Below are positions 1-5,589 of a stretch of DNA of 8,516 nucleotides, in pieces. The DNA is from Litorimonas sp964352855. GTDB taxonomy: Bacteria > Pseudomonadota > Alphaproteobacteria > Caulobacterales > Maricaulaceae. The stretch lies in contig CAYGTR010000074.1 of assembly GCA_964352855.1 (NCBI GenBank), positions 1 to 8,516 on the forward strand, read 5' to 3'. Positions within the stretch are counted from its first letter, which is position 1. Every line of letters starts with the position of its first letter. The notes beneath the pieces are model-generated. The model worked only from the letters and a program-made list of their open reading frames with translations, ran no database searches and had not been told where the DNA came from. The position numbers were made by a program, and so were the translations under genes.

Positions 1-19
1 AATTGAGTAAAGTTCAACA

Positions 20-1045
20 CTAGTCGAGAAAACTTTCGATGAGTTCGTGGCTACTATTTGTCGAATTAAGGCAAGCAAACCAATGATCACGTTCTTGATC
101 TATAAGTTGTGAGAGGAACATTTCAACGCTTGTTCCATTGGCCGCAGCATTAAAGTGTGAATGATGCACATAGCCAGAGAGTTTCGATAAGAGGCTTTCA
201 GGCTTATTAGCTATCGAGAAGCTAGGAGTTTGGCTTTTGAACCGCGTATCGAATGCCGTCCTCCCTTTCATAGCTTCATACCAATTCAGGACAAAATAAA
301 TGTGATATTCATCTACGGAGGGATTAAGCGCCGAAGCCACTGTCCCATCATAGGTTATGTTTATTTCTCCAAGGCTTTTTTGCAAAAATTTATCCCAGTA
401 TTCTGGAATATCTACTCCAAGGTAAGCTAAGCACACACAAACTTCAGCTAGTAAATCTGCATCATTATCAAGCAAAGACAACAAGCCCATATACATTAGG
501 CATGATTGAGCATCATTTTTTAAAGGTAAGGGTTGGGTGCCATTACGCGTTAGGAAAAAAATGATGTGCGTTAGATCATAGAATAGTGGTTTGTTAAATT
601 TCTTGTACCAATTAGGGTTACTGATAAAACTATCAATCCTATTTGATATGCTTTCATATATTTCGAGAGCATCTTCACTTAAAGGCTCTAACTCACGAAG
701 CATTGTTAATGTTTCAAGTTTCCGCGTATCAGATGTATCGAACAAAACGAATTTTTCATTTTTGACATATTGTGCTATTTTATGACTTTCAGTCCCTTGG
801 ATGCCTCCTTTCTCAAGATCGATCACCATGCCGAGTGTGAACCGGTAATATTGGGGGTAAAGTTCCGTAAACTTCAGAGCATTTGTATAGAAATCTTCGT
901 AGAGTTTAAGAGCTCGTGGCTCAATAAGAAAGCCTGAGTCAACAGATATTGCTAAGAGTTCCCCATTCTCTTTCAAGAATGGGAAACTCAACAAAGGATT
1001 CCGCTTTATGGCGAAAGCTTCAACTGTATCGTAAGATAAGAACAA
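20..1045 (-). CDS. Hypothetical protein, 341 aa, second gene of a two-gene operon
   Basis: I do not recognise this protein. It has no signal peptide and no clear membrane segment, so it is probably cytosolic. The middle (about residues 150-225) is hydrophobic and helical, with a run of Leu/Asp residues (LLSLLDNDADLLAEVC) followed by a Cys-rich CVCLAYLGV stretch. The C-terminal third is rich in Ser, Asn and His (YVHHSHFNAAANG). The start used is TTG: an in-frame stop lies upstream with no ATG or GTG between, and no Shine-Dalgarno is visible. The next in-frame Met is near residue 73. Only 14 bases separate it from the upstream 85-aa exported-protein gene, so the two are probably co-transcribed and may be translationally coupled. 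It is AT-rich like the rest of the left half. The reading frame is secure; the function is unknown. Confidence 0.75.
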   Translation of the reverse strand: MFLSYDTVEAFAIKRNPLLSFPFLKENGELLAISVDSGFLIEPRALKLYEDFYTNALKFTELYPQYYRFTLGMVIDLEKGGIQGTESHKIAQYVKNEKFVLFDTSDTRKLETLTMLRELEPLSEDALEIYESISNRIDSFISNPNWYKKFNKPLFYDLTHIIFFLTRNGTQPLPLKNDAQSCLMYMGLLSLLDNDADLLAEVCVCLAYLGVDIPEYWDKFLQKSLGEINITYDGTVASALNPSVDEYHIYFVLNWYEAMKGRTAFDTRFKSQTPSFSIANKPESLLSKLSGYVHHSHFNAAANGTSVEMFLSQLIDQERDHWFACLNSTNSSHELIESFLD

Positions 1046-1059
1046 ATCTAGAGTTTTAT

Positions 1060-1317
1060 CTAGTATCTATTGAAGCGTATACTGATCATCAAGCCTGACC
1101 CCACGCCGTCATAAAGACCATTTTGCTTCAAAGTTTTGGCGATGCTTTGGAAATCGCCATTATATAAACCAGTGGCGACTGAACAGGTTTTGATGTTTTC
1201 CTGTATTTGAACAAACTCTTGCTGGGTTAAAGTCTCAACCGAGTCCGCAAATGCAAAAGAGCCGCTGGCCAAAGCGCCTAGTGTGATAATTGCTGTTGTT
1301 AAAAATAGTTTTTTCAT
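1060..1317 (-). CDS. Small exported protein, 85 aa, with Sec signal peptide
   Basis: The N-terminus is a textbook Sec signal peptide: MKK, then a hydrophobic core (residues 4-16), then a small-residue cleavage site after SFAFA, about residue 24. The mature product is about 61 residues with one cysteine (KTCSVATG), so it cannot form an internal disulfide. A heterodisulfide, dimer or other cysteine chemistry is possible. The end (GSGLMISIRFNRY) is beta-prone. I recognise no family. ATG is preceded by a purine-rich AAGGCAGGG at a workable distance, and that sequence can pair with an upstream TGCCTT. The gene is first in a likely operon with the 341-aa gene and lies 102 bases downstream of the winged-helix regulator, with a candidate operator between. 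It may be a periplasmic ligand, inhibitor or structural factor controlled by that regulator; this is inference. Confidence 0.75.
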   Translation of the reverse strand: MKKLFLTTAIITLGALASGSFAFADSVETLTQQEFVQIQENIKTCSVATGLYNGDFQSIAKTLKQNGLYDGVGSGLMISIRFNRY

Positions 1318-1322
1318 AGCCC

Positions 1323-1344
1323 TGCCTTTTATTGATGGAAGGCA
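1323..1344 (-). promoter_or_regulatory. Inverted repeat overlapping the ribosome binding site of the exported-protein gene
   Basis: On the minus strand TGCCTT (1344-1339) is followed by a 10-base loop and the exact complement AAGGCA (1328-1323). The 3' arm overlaps the purine-rich AAGGCAGGG that serves as Shine-Dalgarno for the 85-aa gene. If formed in the mRNA, the 6-bp stem would partly hide the ribosome binding site. The pairing is seen directly; a regulatory role is inferred. Confidence 0.35.
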
Positions 1345-1361
1345 AGGAATGAGGTTTTATG

Positions 1362-1378
1362 GTTAATTAAGTGTTAAT
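1362..1378. promoter_or_regulatory. Candidate operator, GTTAAT-N5-GTTAAT direct repeat (period 11 bp)
   Basis: Two exact GTTAAT half-sites (1362-1367 and 1373-1378) start 11 bp apart in the gap between the winged-helix regulator gene and the exported-protein gene. On the minus strand this reads ATTAAC-N5-ATTAAC, immediately upstream of an AT-rich -10-like ATAAAA (1360-1355). The layout resembles activator boxes of PhoB-type winged-helix proteins, which overlap the -35 position. A matching element lies at 3087-3103. Confidence 0.45.
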
Positions 1379-1419
1379 TTAAAATTACACTATTTCAGAC
1401 ATAAAAGTTTTACAGACTT

Positions 1420-3054
1420 CTAATTAAGTGAAGCTTCAAGAATGTTCCTAACGACTCTTACGAACCGGCGGTCATGTTTTAAACTTTCGAAAACTTGCAT
1501 TCGGTCTTCTAGGGTAGAGACGTTTTCGCGAAGAAGATTGGCTTCAGTGACTCCTATCCAATCTAGATTTTTTGCTTTGTGAGCACAGGCATTGATTATC
1601 ACATTGATATAGACTGAATTGGCACCATAATATTTGGCGCAGTGGTCCATTAGGTTAGTCCCATTTAGTTTCATAATCGCATAACCAGCATCGACACCAA
1701 AAATTGATTGATCTCTCACCGAGTAGATTTGCTTAACGCGGTTCGATATTCTTTTAGCCTCATCCCACTCGCTCAAGGAGTATCCATAAAAAGTGGCTAT
1801 GGTACTCATAACGAGAGGGTTGGTATTATATCGAGCCTCCGCTCTCATTAATACTGAAGCAAATCTTTCTGCATTGAAGTCGGGGCGTTGCGCCTCGTAA
1901 TATAGCTTTGCGATTGTCAATTCTGCACTATCAATCCAAGCACTCTCATTTTGGTTGATAATGGTTTCAGCAGCTAAAAACGAGTCAATTGATTGGGCAG
2001 GGTCTCCATTGCGGGCAAGGTCTAAATAGTTTGCCGCAATAGCGCCATAGTTATCTAGGGGTGCAAATTCACTTTCAATTGAGCTCTCTAAACATTGCTG
2101 CACTTCATTAAATTCAACTTCCGATCCTCCGGAAAAAGAGTCATACATCTTAATAATACAACTAAAGGCATTTTTAGCAGTATCAGATTGCCATCTTTCC
2201 TTCATAGCCATCCGAGCAGTAATGCTGTCGGGCATAGAGATCGCATTAGCTGTTTTTACGATGTCGAAATAAAGGTCTGTCCCTTCTTTCTTTTCAGAAG
2301 CACCACCTGATACGTGATGGGAGCTTATAATGCTCTTCGTGTTATTGTTGATGACTGATAGGGTTATGCTAAAGTTATCGCCCTGATCGAAGGCAGTATA
2401 ATTTATGGTGAATGTCGGAGCTGTAGCACCCGACTCACATGACCCTCCGTCTGGAACTAGGTTGAATCCTGTTTGCTGGGAAACTGTGGATCGAATAACT
2501 TTTTCAACATAGATTTGTGTTTCCGAAGGTGCCCCTGCATTATTCACTCGTAAATTAGGTAAGGTTTTCGAACAAAAACTTTTGGTTGAATTTATATCGA
2601 GTCGAGAATTGAAATCAGGCATTGCATAACCAATGCAGAATGTTGCCATAGCCAGAAGTGTTGTCGCCGCAATAGGCATCGTTTTTTTTGCTAGGCTAGA
2701 CGTGAGGCTTTGTTTTCTTGGCTTTACGATAACTTGGAAACCCGCTGGCGGGACGCTTATTAAAAATTCAAATCCACCAGCATTATAAGCCTCTAGATTA
2801 GCCCGCAATCTGTGCATTTCTACACGAACGATGCTATCAGTATTTGCATCAAATGACTCCGGCCTATCCAAAACATCAATAGCTATAGAGTATTGGGTAA
2901 CAACAGAGGATTTTCCTGCAATGGATTGAGATAACAAATACTCAAACAACTGCAGTTGCCTTTTAGATCGCCCAAAACAACCAGAATTTTCGACATCTTT
3001 TATAATGATGTTCAAATCTTGTATTGTGTAATGTGTATTGGTGTTTGACGGCAT
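1420..3054 (-). CDS. Membrane-anchored winged-helix transcriptional regulator with periplasmic TolB-like/TPR-like region
   Basis: This 544-aa protein has the topology of CadC/ToxR-like one-component regulators. Residues about 10-112 form a winged-helix DNA-binding domain of the type carrying the motif FDxxTDSIVRVEMHRLRxxLExY (residues 68-90) and ending in VPPAGFQV. One membrane helix follows (about 126-146). The remaining ~400 residues should be periplasmic. Residues about 160-250 resemble a TolB-N-like sensor module bracketed by C161 and C206. After that comes an alpha-helical, TPR-like region with C299 and C321 (QQCLES) placed as in related alphaproteobacterial proteins, plus C472 and C490. 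These pairs could form disulfides and read envelope state. The start is ATG with AGGTGAG just upstream. The gene is divergent from the LuxR-type gene and upstream of the exported-protein operon. The ligand is unknown. Confidence 0.82.
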   Translation of the reverse strand: MPSNTNTHYTIQDLNIIIKDVENSGCFGRSKRQLQLFEYLLSQSIAGKSSVVTQYSIAIDVLDRPESFDANTDSIVRVEMHRLRANLEAYNAGGFEFLISVPPAGFQVIVKPRKQSLTSSLAKKTMPIAATTLLAMATFCIGYAMPDFNSRLDINSTKSFCSKTLPNLRVNNAGAPSETQIYVEKVIRSTVSQQTGFNLVPDGGSCESGATAPTFTINYTAFDQGDNFSITLSVINNNTKSIISSHHVSGGASEKKEGTDLYFDIVKTANAISMPDSITARMAMKERWQSDTAKNAFSCIIKMYDSFSGGSEVEFNEVQQCLESSIESEFAPLDNYGAIAANYLDLARNGDPAQSIDSFLAAETIINQNESAWIDSAELTIAKLYYEAQRPDFNAERFASVLMRAEARYNTNPLVMSTIATFYGYSLSEWDEAKRISNRVKQIYSVRDQSIFGVDAGYAIMKLNGTNLMDHCAKYYGANSVYINVIINACAHKAKNLDWIGVTEANLLRENVSTLEDRMQVFESLKHDRRFVRVVRNILEASLN

Positions 3055-3085
3055 CTCACCTACCCTCTGACCAGAAATAAGTATT

Positions 3086-3104
3086 CGTTAACGTAAAGTT
3101 AACG
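3086..3104. promoter_or_regulatory. Candidate operator, GTTAAC-N5-GTTAAC repeat in the divergent intergenic region
   Basis: CGTTAAC (3086-3092), a 5-bp spacer and GTTAACG (3098-3104) make a perfect 7-bp inverted repeat. Because GTTAAC is self-complementary, it is also an 11-bp-period direct repeat. It lies 32 bp upstream of the winged-helix regulator start. On the plus strand a -10-like TATTAC (3108-3113) follows within a few bases, so the element could govern the regulator, the LuxR-type gene or both. It shares architecture with the element at 1362-1378. Confidence 0.5.
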
Positions 3105-3238
3105 CTGTATTACGGGTTCGTTCTTACAGTGGCTATGGGATTGCTCAAAATAAGTGTGGATTGGCTAAGCATGACAAGTGATTCTTTTTGGGAGCAGATT
3201 GTCTTAAAGTTTACCCATCTACAGAATGGCTGATTTCT

Positions 3239-3997
3239 ATGGAAAACCAAAACAATGATACTCATTATTCGGCAATAATGGACTGTATCTCTCACTTAGA
3301 ATTAGAATGGGGAAGCATAACTTCCACTAATGCCTTGAAAAATAAAATTGATGCGCCTCTGGCCATCCTTGGCTGCGATGAAATGATTTTCATTTCAAGC
3401 TCAAAAACATTGACCTCGCCGAAACCTACATTTTACAAGTTACAAATAGGCAAGTCTCATCTTGTTGAGGAAATATCCTTTACCGAAAACAATTCATTAA
3501 AGTTTATTCGAAACATAGAAAAACAGAATACACACCCTCTTTTGAAAATGCCGGTCTCAATTCCCTCACCGTTGCAGGGTCTTGAAGATGGAAAAATACA
3601 GTTTAACTATGCCGATGAGAAGAAACTAGTTTACGCTACATACCATAGCGGCGGTGGTAATTTCACAGGTTATACACTTTTCACAACCCAAAAAGACAAG
3701 GTTGATTATAATATTGAACTTGGAAATACTTTATTCTTATTATTAGATTCAATTCATGAAAAACTTGCAAGCATCGGCACAAAAGACAGCCTACGGCAGA
3801 TAAAAATATCACCCCGCGAAAAGGATGTCTTGCAATTACTGGTAAAAGGAAAAACCAACACTGAAATCGCTGCAGATTTAGCAATTTCACCTTATACGAT
3901 CAGCTCGCATATTAATGTGTTAAGCTTAAAGTTGGGTTCTAGAAATAGAACTATGACTGCACTAAAAGCTGTAAAATTTGGGTTAGCGAAAATCTAA
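3239..3997 (+). CDS. LuxR-family transcriptional regulator (GerE-type HTH)
   Basis: The last 63 residues are a clear LuxR/GerE helix-turn-helix: ISPREKDVLQLL, then GKTNTEIAADLAIS, then TISSHINVLSLKLGSRNR. The N-terminal ~185 residues should be the sensing domain. They have roughly the length of an acyl-homoserine-lactone-binding domain, but I cannot place the conserved Trp/Tyr/Asp ligand residues. It is therefore either a divergent autoinducer domain, a LuxR solo, or another PAS/GAF-like input domain. There is no response-regulator receiver. ATG 3239 gives 252 aa; an in-frame TTG at 3188 would give 269 aa. Neither has a convincing ribosome binding site. The gene is divergent from the winged-helix regulator and shares its upstream region. 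No luxI-type synthase is in the window. Confidence 0.8.
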   Translation: MENQNNDTHYSAIMDCISHLELEWGSITSTNALKNKIDAPLAILGCDEMIFISSSKTLTSPKPTFYKLQIGKSHLVEEISFTENNSLKFIRNIEKQNTHPLLKMPVSIPSPLQGLEDGKIQFNYADEKKLVYATYHSGGGNFTGYTLFTTQKDKVDYNIELGNTLFLLLDSIHEKLASIGTKDSLRQIKISPREKDVLQLLVKGKTNTEIAADLAISPYTISSHINVLSLKLGSRNRTMTALKAVKFGLAKI

Positions 3998-4065
3998 GTT
4001 GCAATTTTTACTTAATGACTTAGGCAGTTCATAAATCACACAATAATAATGGTGGCGTACGGTCA

Positions 4066-4365
4066 ATGAGTGAATGTGAAACAACCACCTTTAAGGACTT
4101 GATTGCATTAGCTCACGACTTGAAGCAAATTTTACAAAGTGCGTTATTGGAGAATGATTATTCTAAAGCAGACCATGTATCCCTTGAATATGGAGAAGTT
4201 GTTGAGAAAATTATTTCTCAACCGATAAAGTGCATCGACGATTACGCGATCAAAGTTCAGTTTTTCTTTGAAACTCTATTAGACGGTGAAGGGGATAAGG
4301 TTATTCTATCAAAATGCCAAAAAAGCTTAATAACCGACTTATCGAAATTCAATGTTGATAATTAA
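4066..4365 (+). CDS. Hypothetical small helical protein, 99 aa
   Basis: The sequence is charged, predicted almost wholly alpha-helical and cytosolic, with no signal peptide or membrane helix. The layout (an N-terminal helix, then a Pro before DDYAIKVQFF, then a C-terminal SLITDLSKF) resembles small unnamed alphaproteobacterial proteins of about 100 residues that share a P-x-x-x-[DE]-x-x-x-K core and a C-terminal S-L-x-x-D-L. That resemblance is from memory and weak. It follows the LuxR-type gene on the same strand after 68 bases, so it may be co-transcribed with it. The start is ATG with a GGTGG about 10 bases upstream. It is the last gene of the AT-rich half. Real gene likely; function unknown. 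Confidence 0.6.
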   Translation: MSECETTTFKDLIALAHDLKQILQSALLENDYSKADHVSLEYGEVVEKIISQPIKCIDDYAIKVQFFFETLLDGEGDKVILSKCQKSLITDLSKFNVDN

Positions 4366-4424
4366 AACAAATAATGTGTTCTAGCGACATCATTAACTCT
4401 TATCGTTAAAGTGTTGCGACGACC

Positions 4425-4471
4425 CGTTGAACTCACACCCCATTCCGCTCTAAACCTATTCCAGTTCAACG
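4425..4471. repeat. 9-bp inverted repeat in the convergent intergenic gap
   Basis: CGTTGAACT (4425-4433) and AGTTCAACG (4463-4471) are perfect reverse complements with a 29-base loop, between the convergent 99-aa and DUF1330 genes. The right arm overlaps the DUF1330 stop codon. There is no T-tract on either side, so a standard intrinsic terminator is not supported. It could be a weak bidirectional stop or a remnant repeat at the edge between AT-rich and GC-richer DNA. Confidence 0.35.
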
Positions 4472-4903
4472 ACTCGGAAGTGCGGGTAAAATAACGACCG
4501 TAAAGTCTCCGATGCCTTCGCGTAGCTTAATCGCGTCTCGATATTCGGGAGAGTCCCAGAAGGTTTGGGCGGCGTCGACGCTGGGCCAAGCGGACATGAT
4601 GACGGCTTGACTGTCATCTTGGCCCTCAAGTGTCACGAAATCGGTCGTAAAAGAGACATAGCGGCCGCCATATTTGGCATAAATTGGGGGGAGTGAGGCA
4701 GCATAAGGGCCGAGCTCCTTGGCCTCATAATTCTTGCCGCGCACAATCATATAAGCTCCGGTGACGGGCGGTGTTTCGACGAGTGCTGTCTCGACAGGGG
4801 CAGTTTCAATAATATCTGATGCGCCCTCTTGCGGCGCAGAAGCATCCGAACAAGCGGAAAGACTTAATCCGGCGGCGATCACGCAAGTCATTAAAAATTT
4901 CAT
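4466..4903 (-). CDS. DUF1330-domain lipoprotein, 145 aa
   Basis: The N-terminus is a lipoprotein signal: MKFLM, a hydrophobic stretch, then lipobox LSAC with the lipidated Cys at residue 18. Residue +2 is Ser, not Asp, which by the E. coli rule favours the outer membrane. A Glu/Thr/Pro/Val linker with repeated VET follows. The remaining ~95 residues match DUF1330, a dimeric ferredoxin-like alpha/beta fold: GAYMIVRGK, YAKYGGRYV, LEG, then the late FWDSPEYRDAIKLR and a final VVILP strand. DUF1330 proteins are usually cytosolic and of unknown activity, so an exported, lipid-anchored version is less common. The start at 4903 is chosen because GGAGG lies six bases upstream. The longer frame from 4930 would bury the signal peptide behind nine residues and overlap rluA. 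Last gene of the operon. Confidence 0.85.
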   Translation of the reverse strand: MKFLMTCVIAAGLSLSACSDASAPQEGASDIIETAPVETALVETPPVTGAYMIVRGKNYEAKELGPYAASLPPIYAKYGGRYVSFTTDFVTLEGQDDSQAVIMSAWPSVDAAQTFWDSPEYRDAIKLREGIGDFTVVILPALPSR

Positions 4904-4908
4904 TTTTT

Positions 4909-4913
4909 CCTCC
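4909..4913 (-). promoter_or_regulatory. Ribosome binding site fixing the DUF1330 lipoprotein start
   Basis: GGAGG followed by five or six A/T bases and ATG at 4903-4901 on the minus strand. It is the strongest Shine-Dalgarno in the operon. It sits in the 14-base gap after the rluA stop codon and rules out the upstream ATG at 4930 as the main start. Confidence 0.75.
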
Positions 4914-4917
4914 GATT

Positions 4918-5589
4918 TCAAAAGGGACAAGGCGCTTCATATTCAACCCATGCTCCGCCAGTCGGTTCACGAAATCGCAAATGCTGCGCATGTAAATGTA
5001 ACCGCTTGCTTTGCTCAAAAATCTTATGCGGTGCATATAATCTGTCCCCCATCATGGGGTGCCCCAGACAGGTCATATGCAGACGTAATTGATGAGACCG
5101 TCCCGTAACAGGATGTAAGCTGACTCGCGTTATATCGTCTTTGCGATGAATCACAGTCCAGTCAGTGACTGCGCGGCGACCCTTTTCAAAATCGATCATT
5201 TGTTTCGGGCGGTTGGGCCAATCCGTCCAAATGGGCAGATTTACCCGCCCTGATTCTGCCAACACATGCCCTGCGACGTCGGCGATATAGGTTTTTTGCG
5301 TTTGGCGTTTTTCAAATTGCAGGCCCAAATGCCTTTGCGCTGCTTTTGTTTTTGCAAAAATCATGAGACCCGATGTGGCCATATCTAAACGATGGATTGT
5401 CAACGCCTCGGGGCAATAGGCTTTGATGCGCGCCTCCATGCAATCAGGATAAGTTTTTCCCGGAACACTGAGGAGCCCTGCGGGTTTATCGATAATGAGG
5501 TAATCAGCCGTTTCCGAAATAACGGTAAGTGGTATTTGTGGCGGATTATAATCAAAAGGCCTGTGATAAACAGGCTGATCATAAGGCAT
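4918..5589 (-). CDS. rluA: RluA-family pseudouridine synthase (tRNA Psi32 / 23S rRNA Psi746 type)
   Basis: This 223-aa protein follows E. coli RluA almost end to end from YNPPQ onward. The KPAGLLSVPG segment (residues 35-44) is followed by the catalytic motif HRLDMATSG with the nucleophilic Asp at residue 69. Then come the QKTYIADVAGH strand, the DWPNRPKQ motif shared with RluA, and PVTGRSHQLRLHM near the C-terminus. It lacks the N-terminal S4 domain of RluC/RluD, which also favours RluA. RluA isomerises uridine at tRNA position 32 and 23S rRNA position 746. Its ATG overlaps the rnd stop codon by one base (TGATG), implying translational coupling, and it lies 14 bases ahead of the DUF1330 lipoprotein. 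The family is certain; the dual specificity is inferred from similarity. Confidence 0.93.
   Translation of the reverse strand: MPYDQPVYHRPFDYNPPQIPLTVISETADYLIIDKPAGLLSVPGKTYPDCMEARIKAYCPEALTIHRLDMATSGLMIFAKTKAAQRHLGLQFEKRQTQKTYIADVAGHVLAESGRVNLPIWTDWPNRPKQMIDFEKGRRAVTDWTVIHRKDDITRVSLHPVTGRSHQLRLHMTCLGHPMMGDRLYAPHKIFEQSKRLHLHAQHLRFREPTGGAWVEYEAPCPF

Noticed and set aside
3110..3295. 61-codon minus-strand frame between the regulators
   Set aside because: It overlaps the LuxR N-terminus and the divergent promoter region, and has no ribosome binding site or family resemblance.
4393..4410. ATTAAC and GTTAAA pair as another copy of the operator
   Set aside because: The spacing is 13 bp, not 11, it lies downstream of genes, and the second half-site is off consensus.
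4425..4471. Inverted repeat as an intrinsic terminator
   Set aside because: The loop is 29 bases and no T-tract follows on either strand, so it is kept only as a repeat.
4904..4930. Nine-residue N-terminal extension of the DUF1330 protein
   Set aside because: It would put charged residues before the signal peptide and overlap rluA, whereas the internal ATG has a strong GGAGG.
4761..5108. 115-codon plus-strand open frame across the rluA/lipoprotein junction
   Set aside because: Antisense to two well-supported genes, low-complexity start, no recognisable domain.
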